Shown here piece after piece: positions 7,376-16,345 of a stretch of DNA of 64,000 nt. The translations under genes were made by a program, and so were the position numbers. The stretch's first letter is position 1. Each line of letters opens with the position of its first letter. Origin of the DNA: Streptomyces prunicolor NBRC 13075 (GTDB lineage: Bacteria > Actinomycetota > Actinomycetes > Streptomycetales > Streptomycetaceae); the NCBI RefSeq assembly GCF_000367365.1, contig NZ_BARF01000014.1, positions 1 through 64,000 on the forward strand. Reading direction: 5' to 3'. The notes beneath the pieces are model-generated. The model worked only from the letters and a program-made list of their open reading frames with translations. It was not told the origin of the DNA and made no database searches.

Positions 7376-9565
7376 TTGACCAGATCTTGGGCGCGAAAGG
7401 CTTTCGCTGCGGCGACCGCCTTCGGCATGGGCGTGGCATTCGCCATCGCCTCCACGACGACTGCCTCTGCCTATCAGCCGAGTCCCGCGAATCTGTATAC
7501 GGCGACCAGCACCGCCGCGTGCAGCAAGAGTCCGTGTGTGCTCTACCCGAAGTCGGCCCAGCTGGCGGACGGCCGGATCGTGGCCACCTTCGAGAACGAC
7601 CAGACCGCTCCGGTCGGCCAGACCCTGCCCGTGTACAAGAGCGACGACGACGGCACGACCTGGGCGAAACTGTCCGACGTCAAAGCCCCCGCGTATCTCT
7701 CCAGCGACTCCAAGTACGCGAAATACACGAGCAATTGGACCAACCCGTATCTCTACGTCCTTCCGCAGAACGTCGGAAGTCTGACCGCCGGCACCCTGCT
7801 GCTGGCGAGCATCGTCTCCGGCGACGACTACTACTACCAGGAGCAGAAGGCCGCCAACTCCAGCTGGACGCCCACCAGTGACGGCGACCGCAAGGACGTG
7901 GCGCTCGCCCTGTACTCCAGCACCGACGACGGCGCGACCTGGTCCATCCAGAACATCATCACCGCCGGTAGCTGGCAGGGCGGCAGCGCGGGCAGCGTCG
8001 GCCGGGTCTCCACGGCCAACACCTACGCGCAGGTCGACCCCGTCTGGGAACCCCATCTCCTCGCCCACAACGGCACGTTGATCGCTTACTACTCCGACGA
8101 GGACGACTACACCGGCTACAACACCACCACCGGTGCCCCGACCCTCGACCCGGACAACGCCACGGCGACGGACTCCAGCGGCCAGGTCCTCCTGCACCGC
8201 ACCTGGGACGGCGGCAGCACAACGTCCTGGAGTTCTCCGGTAGTTGACGTCCCGGGCGCCACGGTGAGCATGGGCAACGGCAAGACCGAGATCGGCGGCG
8301 GCCGGCCTGGTATGACGACCATCGCCCCGACGACCGACGGCAAGTGGCTTCTGACGTACGAATATTGGGGCGGCGGCACCAACGTCCGCTACCGGATATC
8401 CGACGACCCGACGAAGTTCTTCTCGGCCACGGACGCCGCGATCACCGCACTCCCTGTGCCCTCGGGTGGCGCCATCCTCTCCACCGGCGGCAGCCCGGTG
8501 CTGCTCCCGATGCCGGACGGCCGGATCGTCTACAACGCCTCCGGCAGCGGCGACGTCTGGGTGAACGAGTCCGGGCTGTCCACCGGCACCTGGAAGGAGT
8601 ACAAGACGTCGATCGCGGCCGGGTACAGCCGCATGCTCCAGTACGTCGACGGCACCGGACGCGTCCTCGTCCTCCAGGCCTCGTGGAGCGGTACCAGCGT
8701 GGGCCCCGTGAAGTACGCCGAGGTCGACCTCGGCCGCTCCGACGGCGCCTACTACAGCCTCGTCAACCGGCTCACCGGCCAAGTCCTCAGCACCGCGTCC
8801 GGCAAGACCCAGGACGCGAACCTCACCGGGAACACCCCCGACCTCGTCCTGGCGGCGAACACCGCGGCCACCACCCAGCGCTGGCACCTGACCGCCAAGG
8901 GCAGCAACATCACGCTGCTCAACAAGGCCGGAGGCCGCTCGGCCGCCATCTGGACCGGCACGGCGACGGCCGGGCAGAAGCTGGCCCAGTGGGTCGACGA
9001 CGGAGCCACCGACAAACAGTGGACCCAGGTCGCCTCCTCGACCAGCGGCTACTACAAGCTCCGCTCGGTCCTCAACACCAGCCTCTACATGACCGGTTCG
9101 ACCGCGGGCGGCTCCGTAACCGTGGCGGCGGCCACCACCGACGGCTCACAGGACTGGCAGTTGGTCCAGGACCCACTCCCCACCGCCTCCACCTTCACCC
9201 TGAAGGGCACGAACTCCAGCCGCTGCCTCGACGTCCCGAACGGCGCGACGGGCGTCCAGGTCCAGATCTACGACTGCTCGGGCAACGCCAACCAAACCAT
9301 CACGCAGACCGCCGCGGGCGAACTCCGCGTCAACGGCAACTGCTTGGCCGCGAACGGTGACGGCACCACCGCGGGCACCACGCTCATCCTCTGGGCCTGC
9401 AACGGAAAGAACAGCCAGAAGTGGGCCTTCCGCGTGGACGGCACCATCGTCAACCGCTCCAACGGTCTGGTCATCGACGTGACCAACTGGGGTACGGCCA
9501 ACGGCTCGAAGGTCGAGCTGTGGACCGGGCTGAGCAACGCGACCCAGCAGTGGACCCGCGCCTAG
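7376..9565 (+). CDS. Secreted sialidase-fold glycoside hydrolase with two ricin-type domains
   Basis: A 729-residue exported enzyme. TTG 7376 is preferred because AAAGGA (7364-7369) precedes it; an in-frame GTG at 7361 is an alternative. A signal peptide (basic start, hydrophobic stretch, cleavage near TASA-YQ) occupies about residues 1-35. The catalytic part (about 36-460) has Asp-box motifs S-x-D-x-G-x-T-W, as in SDDDGTTW and STDDGATW, and the conserved RIVATFE and GRPGMTT segments of six-bladed sialidase-like propellers. Family GH93 exo-arabinanase is the likeliest assignment, and a GH33-type sialidase is the alternative. Two ricin-B/CBM13-like domains follow (about 465-600 and 605-729), each with QW motifs and cysteine pairs. 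A LacI operator sits upstream and a strong terminator hairpin immediately downstream. Intact, unlike the adjacent uptake operon. Confidence 0.87.
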   Translation: MTRSWARKAFAAATAFGMGVAFAIASTTTASAYQPSPANLYTATSTAACSKSPCVLYPKSAQLADGRIVATFENDQTAPVGQTLPVYKSDDDGTTWAKLSDVKAPAYLSSDSKYAKYTSNWTNPYLYVLPQNVGSLTAGTLLLASIVSGDDYYYQEQKAANSSWTPTSDGDRKDVALALYSSTDDGATWSIQNIITAGSWQGGSAGSVGRVSTANTYAQVDPVWEPHLLAHNGTLIAYYSDEDDYTGYNTTTGAPTLDPDNATATDSSGQVLLHRTWDGGSTTSWSSPVVDVPGATVSMGNGKTEIGGGRPGMTTIAPTTDGKWLLTYEYWGGGTNVRYRISDDPTKFFSATDAAITALPVPSGGAILSTGGSPVLLPMPDGRIVYNASGSGDVWVNESGLSTGTWKEYKTSIAAGYSRMLQYVDGTGRVLVLQASWSGTSVGPVKYAEVDLGRSDGAYYSLVNRLTGQVLSTASGKTQDANLTGNTPDLVLAANTAATTQRWHLTAKGSNITLLNKAGGRSAAIWTGTATAGQKLAQWVDDGATDKQWTQVASSTSGYYKLRSVLNTSLYMTGSTAGGSVTVAAATTDGSQDWQLVQDPLPTASTFTLKGTNSSRCLDVPNGATGVQVQIYDCSGNANQTITQTAAGELRVNGNCLAANGDGTTAGTTLILWACNGKNSQKWAFRVDGTIVNRSNGLVIDVTNWGTANGSKVELWTGLSNATQQWTRA

Positions 9566-9576
9566 GCACATGACAG

Positions 9577-9611
9577 AAGCGGCGCCACCGTTGGATACGG
9601 TGGCGCCGCTT
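9577..9611. terminator. Bidirectional stem-loop terminator
   Basis: A perfect 15-bp stem (9577-9591 pairs with 9597-9611) with a 5-base loop lies between the convergent glycosidase gene (ends 9565) and the chimeric permease/GH3 gene (ends 9631). The arms contain AAGCGGCGCCACCGT. It lacks a long T-run, as is usual in actinomycetes, and can serve both strands. Confidence 0.85.
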
Positions 9612-9630
9612 CGTGTAAGTGCCGCTGCTT

Positions 9631-10437
9631 CTACTCCCGTTCGACGCTCCCCGGCACCCGCGCGGCGACCGTGAACTCGCCGTCCACCGGCACCAGTTCG
9701 CGGTCCACGGCAAGCTCGTCGATCTCGAAGGTGGTGTACGACAGGCCGTGCCCGAAGGGGAACGCCGGTGTCGGGTCGAGGTTGGACAGCCAACTCTGCC
9801 GGTCGGCGAGCGGTGCGTGGAGGTAGGTGTAGGGCTGGCCGCCCGGAGTGATCGGGATCTGTACCGGGAGCTTGCCGCTGAAGTTGGCCTCACCGGCCAG
9901 GAGTTGGGCCACCGCACGGCCGCCCTCCTCGCCCGGCAGGAAGACTTGCAGTACGGCCTTGCCACCGCTCTGGGTGAGGATGAGGGGGAAGAGGAAGCCG
10001 TTCCAGACCTGGAGACCGTCGTAGACGGCGACCGCCATCAGCGCCGGGCGGGCCAGGGGCACCGCGAGCGACCACAGCATGCGCCAGTCGCCAGCGCCGT
10101 CGACGATCATCGCCTCGAACAGCGAACGGGGCACGTCCGGCAGGAAACTCACCAGGATCATCACGGTGATCGGCAGTGCGAACGCCGCCGAGGGCAGGAC
10201 GATCGCGAGCAGGCTGTCGGAGGTGAAGTCGGACCGGCTGCGGAGGCTGGTGACGACCAGCCAGTAGATGGGGACGACCACGAGCGCCGTCCAGAAGAGC
10301 GTGGCGCCGCCGGTGAGGGCGCGGCGGCGGAGCCCGGGAACGGGGTTGCGCCGGACGGGACTTGGCGGCACCGCCCGGTGGGTGGGGACGGTCTCCCGTG
10401 CGGTGGTGGTGCGGGTCCTGGTCACGGTGGTGCTCAC
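9631..10437 (-). pseudogene. Chimera of MalG-type ABC permease and GH3 glycosidase tail (decayed)
   Basis: A 268-codon open frame that cannot make a normal protein of either family. Residues 1-163 are a CUT1 inner permease: basic start, first helix (ATLFWTALVVVPIYWLVVTSL), EAA loop (EAMIVDGAGDWRMLWSLAVP) at about 109-128. The EAA loop comes about 90 residues too early because the frame jumps from SDFTS to DSLLAIVLP at about 10218, removing helices 2-3. At AVLQ (about 9949-9957) it passes straight into a GH3 beta-glucosidase/xylosidase C-terminus (LPGEEGGRA, FPFGHGLSYTTFE), so the permease tail and about the first 600 GH3 residues are missing. The GH3 FnIII end is also cut short. GTG 10437 overlaps the upstream stop as GTGA. 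The original gene pair was most likely malG-like followed by GH3. Confidence 0.85.
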
Positions 10438-10991
10438 CTGCCCTCCTGCCGGCTGTCCATCCGGGTGAAGCCGGACCGCGTCACCGGTCCGGCGCCGTCG
10501 AGCGCGGCGGCCTCGTACAGGGCGGTCGGGATCTGCCATATCCCCGCTTGGTAGAGCAGGGCGTGGAACGGCAGGAACTGCCAGGCGATCACGAAGATCA
10601 CGGTGTACAGGGCGAGTTCGGGCGAACCGAGCAGCGGCTTTGCCAGCCAGTGCAGACCGGGGGCGGAGCCGATGCCGAAGGACGGGTCGAGCAGCGCCTG
10701 CCAGGTGAGGCCGAGCGCCAGGGCGATCGGCGTCTGTACCAGTCGGCTGACCACCATCACCTTGAGGGTGAGCCATACCGACTGCCAGGTGGCGCTGTCG
10801 GTGAGGACGGACGTTCAGTTGGCGGCGCCCGCCCAGCCGATGGAACCCAGCCCGTCCCAGCGGGCGACGCTGAGCGCCGCCACGCCGACCAGGGGCACGA
10901 AACCGAACAGACCGAAGAGAAGCAGGGCCGGGGCGGCCATGAGGAGGCCGCTCCCTCCTCTGCGGCGTACGGGGGTGGTGGTGATGGTCAC
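10434..10991 (-). pseudogene. Decayed MalF-type ABC sugar permease
   Basis: Remnant of a CUT1 permease, 186 codons against about 300 in the family. The start (GTG 10991) overlaps the binding-protein stop as GTGA. The first helix (LLMAAPALLLFGLFGFVPLVG) is intact. A TGA at 10815-10817 then interrupts the frame where family members usually have a tryptophan or aromatic residue (AAN-stop-TSVLTDSATW), so a TGG-to-TGA change is likely. The same frame continues, but ALALGL jumps to TWQALLDPSFG at about 10706, and the EAA loop (EAAALDGAGPVTR) jumps at about 10475 to the C-terminal SGFTRMDSRQEGR. Both junctions preserve frame and the final GTGA overlap with the next gene. The protein cannot form a working permease. 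Confidence 0.83.
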
Positions 10992-12311
10992 GACCCCGCC
11001 TTGCTCATGTTCACTCCGAACTCCGCGGGCGAGATCTGCCGCAGGAACGACTTGTCGGTGTTGGTCAGCAGCGGGTCGGCCTGGTCGGACGGCAGCGCCT
11101 GGTCCCACGAGAGCTGGAAACTCGGGGCCTTGTCCACCAGGTCGTAGACGAACGTCAGCCACGCCTTGTCGGACGAGGACTTCACCGCGGCGAGCTTCGA
11201 GTCCAGGCCCTTGACCGGCGGGACGCTGCCCGAGGCGAGGTAGGCGTCGACCTGGGAGCCGTTGAGGACGTAGTTCTTCAGGTACGTCAGCGCGTCCGAC
11301 TTGTTCTTGGACGACTTGTTCAGCGACAGGAAGTTCGACGGGTTGCCGACGATGTTCGCCGCGCTGCCCGCGCCGTCGGTCAGGGCCGGGAACGCGGTGT
11401 AGCCGAGGTCGCCCTTCTTCAGGAAGTCGGGCGCGGCCTTGGCGATGTTGGCGTACTCCCAGGTGCCCATCACCTCCATGGCGGCCTTGCCCGTGTAGAG
11501 CAGCGCGGTCGAGGCGCCCTGGTCGTAGGTGACGGAGGAGGCGTTGTTCCCGAAGGCGCCGGCCTTGGCCAGGTCCTGGAGCTTCTGGTTGGCCTTGGTG
11601 ACCGACTGGTCCTTCCAGGTGGCGGCGTCACCCGAGGCGATCCTCGCGAAACACGCGCGAGCCGCCGGTCCGGTCGACCAGGTACTCCAGGTACATCAGC
11701 GTCGGCCACTTGGAGTCGGCCGCGAGCGACAGCGGCGTGACGCCCTTGCCCTTCAGCTTCTTCACGGCAGCGAGCAGGCCGTCGTACGTCTTCGGGGGCT
11801 GGACGTCCACGTCGGACAGCACCTTCTTGTTGTAGTAGAGGACGACCGGGGCGAGGCCGTTGACGGGGACGCCGTAGACCTTGCCCTCGAAGGTTGCGCT
11901 CTGCATCACGCTGTCGGTGTACCGGTCCGCGTTCACGTCCGTGGCGTTCAGGACATCGACCTTGCCGGCCTTGACGTAGTCGTTCAGGGCGCCGCCGCCC
12001 CAGTTGAAGAAGAGGTCCGGGGCCTGGTTCGCGTCGAAGGCCACGCGCAGCTTCTGCGTGTACTCGTTGTTCGAGAACAGCCGCAGGGTGATCTTCGCGT
12101 CGGGGTGGTCCTTGTTGTAGGCGTCCACCGACTGCTTGAGGATCGTCTGGTCGTTGAGCGCCCATATCGTCAGGCCCTTCGACGACGAGGTGGACGGTCC
12201 CGAGAACCCGCACGCGGCCAGGCTCGTGGCGGCGGCCAGGGCGACCGTGACCGCGACGGCGCGTCGAATTCTCGGGCTTCCGAGACGTCCGGTGACCGGG
12301 ATTCCCCGCAT
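10988..12311 (-). pseudogene. Frameshifted extracellular sugar-binding lipoprotein
   Basis: A family 1 ABC solute-binding protein. The N-terminal part (12311 down to about 11643) has a lipobox (SLAAC) after a hydrophobic signal, then LTIWALNDQTILKQSVDAYN and DLFFNWGGG. After GGSRVFRE the frame ends in a TGA at 11628. The natural continuation (IASGDAATWKDQ and onward) is in the next frame and runs without stops to 10988, ending in PAEFGVNMSKAGS. The break is explained by one extra base in the CC at 11642-11643 (plus strand). Apart from that the coding length (about 440 residues) is normal. It would have delivered sugar to the two permeases downstream. A single-base sequencing error is possible, but the neighbouring genes are independently broken. 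Confidence 0.85.
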
Positions 12312-12477
12312 GGGTGTGCCTCTCTTCTTTCGGCATGCCGTAAATGCGCAGGCCAGAGGCAGAAACGGATACCGGCCCGAAAGACTTTCGGATGCCCCAC
12401 CGCGGCTCGCCTGCCCGCTGGCGGGGACACTGACACGGAATTCACACCCAGGACAAGCACGGGAAATTCCTCGGTTA

Positions 12478-12490
12478 CGAAACGCTTTCG
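12478..12490. promoter_or_regulatory. LacI-type operator, copy 2
   Basis: The same 13 bases as at 7224-7236 (CGAAA-CGC-TTTCG), here 167 bases upstream of the sugar-binding-protein start at 12311. It marks the decayed uptake operon as part of the same LacI regulon as the glycosidase. Confidence 0.68.
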
Positions 12491-12521
12491 CGACGCCGAG
12501 GGATGGCGGGTCCCTCCTGGT

Positions 12522-12875
12522 TCACCGGAACTCGTGCACCACCCGGATCTCGCCGACGATGTGGGCGTTGAACTCGTCCAGCTCCTCGGCCGGCACCCAC
12601 AGCTCCAGGATCGTCTTCCCGCCCGCCTGCTGGACGGGATACCGGGTCAGGAACGCCGACTCCACCTCGAAGCGGGTCACGAAGCCGGCGCCGTCGTGCT
12701 TGACGTTCCAGTCCCGCGCGATCCGGATCGCGTAGTCCTCGTTGAGGACCGGGTAGAAGATCGGCTGCTCGGGCAGCCGGGGCGGCCAGCCGCGCCAGTC
12801 GAGCGCCTTGACCAGGTCCAGCTCAATGGGGCCGGTGGGGCGCCAGAGGGTGGTGGTCGGTCGCCGGTTCGTCAT
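12522..12875 (-). CDS. Small conserved protein, function unknown
   Basis: A 117-residue soluble protein with no signal peptide or membrane helix. It contains LWRPTGPIELDLVKA near the start, then PRLPEQPIFYPVLNEDYA, FVTRFEVESAFLTRYPVQQ and a C-terminal ELWVPAEELDEFNAHIVGEI. I recognise this as a protein widespread in Streptomyces, often labelled ADP-ribosylation/crystallin J1. That label is inherited and no ADP-ribosylhydrolase motif is visible, so the function should be treated as unknown. It stands alone between the LacI operator copy and the phosphatase gene. Confidence 0.8.
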   Translation of the reverse strand: MTNRRPTTTLWRPTGPIELDLVKALDWRGWPPRLPEQPIFYPVLNEDYAIRIARDWNVKHDGAGFVTRFEVESAFLTRYPVQQAGGKTILELWVPAEELDEFNAHIVGEIRVVHEFR

Positions 12876-13044
12876 CGGAGTCGCTCTCTGCGCAGGGGAT
12901 CAAGGGGTCGGATCGGACGGTATCGGCGCTACGGGTGCCCCGGCCACGGAGTTTCGCCCGCGGCCCGATCCCATCGCGCCACGGGTCGCTACCGTCCGAA
13001 CGCCCGCGCGGGTGTTGGGATGGGGGCGGCAGAAAGGGGCCGCG

Positions 13045-14268
13045 GTGGACGGCGACGGGGTTGGCAGGTCGGAGGCGGGCGCGACGGATCGGTTCGCGCT
13101 CGCGGAGCGGGCCGTGTCCGCCATCGGGTCGACGCTCGACGAGCGCAGGACGGCGGCGGAGTGCGCGCGGTTCCTCGTCGACGAGCTGTGCGACGCGGCG
13201 GCCGTGGACCTGTTCGCACAGGACGAGGCGCGCCCGGCACCGCACGGCATGCTGCACCCGATGGCGGCCGAGGGCCGCAAGGAACTGCTGGACAGCCTGC
13301 GCACCGCGCCACGCGAGGACGTCATGGTCCGCGCCCTGGACGCCGGCCACCCGATCACCACGTCCTTCACCACGAACGACCACGGCGTACTCGCGGCTCT
13401 CTCCGTGCCGCTGACCGCCTGGGGCAAGGCCTACGGCGCACTCCTCGCCATCCGCGAGGGACGGTCGTTCGGTGACGACGAGGCCGCCGCCGTCCACTAC
13501 GCGGCCCGGCTCACCGCCGCCCATCTGCACCACGCCGTCGAACACCATCGCCTGCGCACCACCGCCCTGAACCTGCAACAGGTCCTGCTCACCGAACCCA
13601 GCCGCCCCCACCCCAACGTCGAGATGGCCACCCGCTACCTGCCCGCGGGCACCGGCACCCTCGTCGGCGGCGACTGGTTCGAGGCCGTACGACTGCACTA
13701 CGGCCGCACCCTCCTCGTCATCGGCGACGTCATGGGCCACGGCCTGGACGCGGCCGTCGACATGAACGCCTACCGCTCGATGCTGCGCTACGTCGCCTCC
13801 ACCGATCTGCCACCCCACCGCATCCTGCGCCAGATGGACACGGCCATGTCCGAGGAGCACAACCGCCGCCCCGCGACCTGCCTGCTCGCCCTCCTCGACC
13901 CGGACCGCGGCACGGCCGCCTTCGCCGGCGCGGGCCACCTCCCGCCCGCCGTCTTCCACCGCGACGGCGTCGGCGAACTGATCCCCGTCCCCGTCGGCCC
14001 ACCCCTCGGCACGGGCCTCGCCGACTACGAGATGACCACGCTCGCCCTCACCCCCGAGGACACCCTGGTCATGTTCACCGACGGGCTGGTCGAGCGCCGC
14101 GGCGAGGACATCGACGTCTCCCTCGCCCGCCTGGCCCGGCTCCGCCTCCACCCCGGCCAGGGCGTCTCCCGCCTCCTCGACGACATCGTGCTGCGCCTGC
14201 ACGTCCAGGAGGCGGAGGACGACGTGGCCGCGATCGCCGCCCGGTTGCGCCCGAGGAACCCCGCCTAG
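13045..14268 (+). CDS. GAF-domain PP2C-type (RsbU/SpoIIE) phosphatase
   Basis: A 407-residue regulatory Ser/Thr phosphatase. GTG 13045 is chosen because AAAGGGG (13033-13039) lies upstream and the GAF domain begins soon after. Residues about 15-165 form a GAF-like sensor (ALAERAVSAIGSTLDERRT, ITTSFTTNDHGVLAALSVPL). Residues about 180-405 form the SpoIIE phosphatase domain, with metal-binding aspartates in GGDWFEAV, VIGDVMGHG and LVMFTDGLVERR. Such proteins dephosphorylate anti-sigma-factor antagonists and control sigma-B-like factors. A second phosphatase of the same class with a PAS sensor lies at 17765-18994. No anti-sigma or antagonist gene is adjacent. Confidence 0.91.
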   Translation: MDGDGVGRSEAGATDRFALAERAVSAIGSTLDERRTAAECARFLVDELCDAAAVDLFAQDEARPAPHGMLHPMAAEGRKELLDSLRTAPREDVMVRALDAGHPITTSFTTNDHGVLAALSVPLTAWGKAYGALLAIREGRSFGDDEAAAVHYAARLTAAHLHHAVEHHRLRTTALNLQQVLLTEPSRPHPNVEMATRYLPAGTGTLVGGDWFEAVRLHYGRTLLVIGDVMGHGLDAAVDMNAYRSMLRYVASTDLPPHRILRQMDTAMSEEHNRRPATCLLALLDPDRGTAAFAGAGHLPPAVFHRDGVGELIPVPVGPPLGTGLADYEMTTLALTPEDTLVMFTDGLVERRGEDIDVSLARLARLRLHPGQGVSRLLDDIVLRLHVQEAEDDVAAIAARLRPRNPA

Positions 14269-14523
14269 GAACTTCGCGAACGGGAATCACGTACGGCACC
14301 GGTGTCCCCGGCCGGGCCGGCTCATGTGTCCGCCAGCCGTCCCCCAAGGTTTGGCAACACCTCGGCAACGCCCGGATGTTGCCGGTCACGGCTTGGCCAA
14401 CCCCTTTCCGCACGTTGGCCGCAAATTCATCGCACGCCCCTGACACCCCCTACCGAGACGGGCGGAGAGTGGTCCGAGGTCTGGTCCACGAGATCCCTCG
14501 AAGGTCCTCAAGAAGGGGCAATC

Positions 14524-15951
14524 ATGGCCGAGTTGACACGTCGCAGACTCCTGGGTTCCGCCGCGGGCGCAGTGGGCGGCGCCGCGGCACTCTCCCTCCT
14601 CCCGCCGAGCGTCCAGAAAGCCGTCGCCGCCGAACCGCCGAAGAACGGCTCGCTGCGCGACATCGAACACGTCGTCATGCTGATGCAGGAGAACCGGTCG
14701 TTCGACCACTACTTCGGCACGCTGTCCGGCGTTCGCGGATTCGCCGATCCGCGCGCACGCAAACTCGACACCGGGCGCAGCGTCTTCTACCAGCCGGACG
14801 CGGTGAACCCGAAGGGCTACCTCCTCCCGTTCCACCTCGACACCCACACCTCCAGCGCGCAGGCCATCCCGTCCACCAGCCACGCCTGGTCGGTCCAGCA
14901 CCAGGCCTGGAACAACGGCAAGATGGACCAGTGGCTGCCGGCCCACCGCGCGGCCGACGGCGTCAACGGCCCCTACGTGATGGGCTATTACACGCGCGAG
15001 GACATCCCGTTCCAGTTCGCGCTCGCCGAGACCTTCACCATCTGCGACAACTACTTCTGTTCGGTGTTCGGGCCGACCTGGCCCAACCGGCTGATGTGGA
15101 TGACCGGTTCGATCGACCCGGGCGGTACGCAGGGCGGCCCGATCATCAGCAACGTCGCGCCCGCGCCCTACCGTTGGACGACGTACGCGGAGCGCCTCCA
15201 GAACGCCGGTGTCAGCTGGAAGGTGTACCAGGAGGAGGACGACTACGGCACCAACATGCTGGAGCAGTTCGCCTCGTTCAAGAACGCCCAGCCCGGCTCC
15301 GACCTGTACGAGCGGGGTGTACGCCCGCAGCCGCACGGCACGTTCGAGGACGACGCCCGCAACGACCGGCTGCCGACGGTGTCGTGGATCTGCCCCACGA
15401 GCTACCAGTCCGAGCACCCGGACTACCTCCCGGCCGCCGGTGCCGACTACGTCGCGTCGAAGATCGAGGCGATAGCGTCGAACCCGAAGGTGTGGCGCAA
15501 GACCGCGTTCATCCTCAACTACGACGAGAACGACGGCCTGTTCGACCACGTCGTCCCGCCGACCCCGCCCGCGGGCACGAAGGACGAGTTCATCCAGGGC
15601 CTGCCGATCGGCGGCGGCTTCCGCGTCCCCGCGATCATCATCTCGCCCTGGACCGTGGGCGGTTGGGTCGCCTCGGAGGCCTTCGACCACACCTCGGCGC
15701 TGCAGTTCCTGGAGCGGTTCACCGGCGTCGAGGAACCGAACGTCACCGACTGGCGCCGTGACACCTTCGGCGACTTCACCTCCGCGTTCCGCTTCCGCGA
15801 CGCCCGCCCGCGCTCACCCCGGCTGCCCGACGACACGGCGGAACAGCTGGAGAAGGCGAAGGAGGAAGTGGCGACACTGCCGAAGCCCACGCTCCCGGGC
15901 GCGGACCAGAAGTTCCCCCACCAGGAGCGGGGCCGCCGCCCGCACGTCTGA
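14524..15951 (+). CDS. Tat-exported phosphoesterase (phospholipase C/acid phosphatase family)
   Basis: A 475-residue secreted enzyme of the bacterial phosphoesterase (phospholipase C) family. The ATG follows AAGAAGGGG. The signal peptide has a twin-arginine motif (TRRRLLG) and an alanine-rich helix ending near AVAAE, so it should be exported folded. The catalytic start HVVMLMQENRSFDHYFGTL contains the conserved metal and nucleophile region. Later conserved parts are FGPTWPNRL and FILNYDENDGLFDHVVPP. The C-terminal domains found in full-length haemolytic PlcH-type enzymes are absent, so this is the short form. It probably cleaves extracellular phosphoesters. The 255-bp upstream gap holds several TTGGC/GGCAAC repeats that could be regulatory; a PHO box could not be confirmed by eye. 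Confidence 0.9.
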   Translation: MAELTRRRLLGSAAGAVGGAAALSLLPPSVQKAVAAEPPKNGSLRDIEHVVMLMQENRSFDHYFGTLSGVRGFADPRARKLDTGRSVFYQPDAVNPKGYLLPFHLDTHTSSAQAIPSTSHAWSVQHQAWNNGKMDQWLPAHRAADGVNGPYVMGYYTREDIPFQFALAETFTICDNYFCSVFGPTWPNRLMWMTGSIDPGGTQGGPIISNVAPAPYRWTTYAERLQNAGVSWKVYQEEDDYGTNMLEQFASFKNAQPGSDLYERGVRPQPHGTFEDDARNDRLPTVSWICPTSYQSEHPDYLPAAGADYVASKIEAIASNPKVWRKTAFILNYDENDGLFDHVVPPTPPAGTKDEFIQGLPIGGGFRVPAIIISPWTVGGWVASEAFDHTSALQFLERFTGVEEPNVTDWRRDTFGDFTSAFRFRDARPRSPRLPDDTAEQLEKAKEEVATLPKPTLPGADQKFPHQERGRRPHV

Positions 15952-15983
15952 CCAGCCTCACGTGGTGAGCGGCCCTGACCAGT

Positions 15984-16345
15984 GTCATTCGGTCGGGGCT
16001 GCTCGCGTGGTTGAGGTGTTCCGCTCGGCGTGGCCGGGGCTGGATGGCACGACGTGTACCGGTGGCGTCTGACCTGGGCCGTTGTGACGGGCGGCCTCGT
16101 CTGTTGTCATTCGGCCAAGACCACCCGCGCGGCTGAGGTGGTGCGCTCGGCCCGGCCGCGGCGAACAGTGCGACGTGCACCAGCAGTGTCCGACCTGGAC
16201 CCCGTGACGGACGGCCCCGGCCGCTGTCATCCCGCCAGGGCCGCCCGTGCCGCCGACAGCGTCCGCTCGGCGTAGCCGCGGCCGAACAGGACCACGTGGA
16301 CGAGCAGCGGGAACAGCTGGTGCAGGCCGATGCGGTCGGGCCGGC
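15984..16345. repeat. Three degenerate ~121-bp tandem repeats including a gene 3' end
   Basis: GTCAT-anchored units start at 15984, 16106 and 16226, spacings of 122 and 120. The third unit is the 3' end of the kinase gene on the minus strand (its stop is 16227-16229). The other two are intergenic copies. All share flanking GTGA(C)G-GCGGCC, CGCTCGGC and ACGTG(T/C/G)AC blocks at the same offsets. Read on the minus strand, unit 1 encodes VHVV..GHAERNTSTTRAAPTE-stop, against VHVVLFGRGYAERTLSAARAALAG-stop in the real gene. The copies are therefore old duplications of a gene tail plus its downstream flank. Confidence 0.7.

Noticed and set aside
14340..14460. Possible PHO box or tandem repeats upstream of the phosphoesterase
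   Set aside because: Repeated TTGGC/GGCAAC bits are present, but I could not fit the spaced GTTCACC-type repeat without several mismatches.
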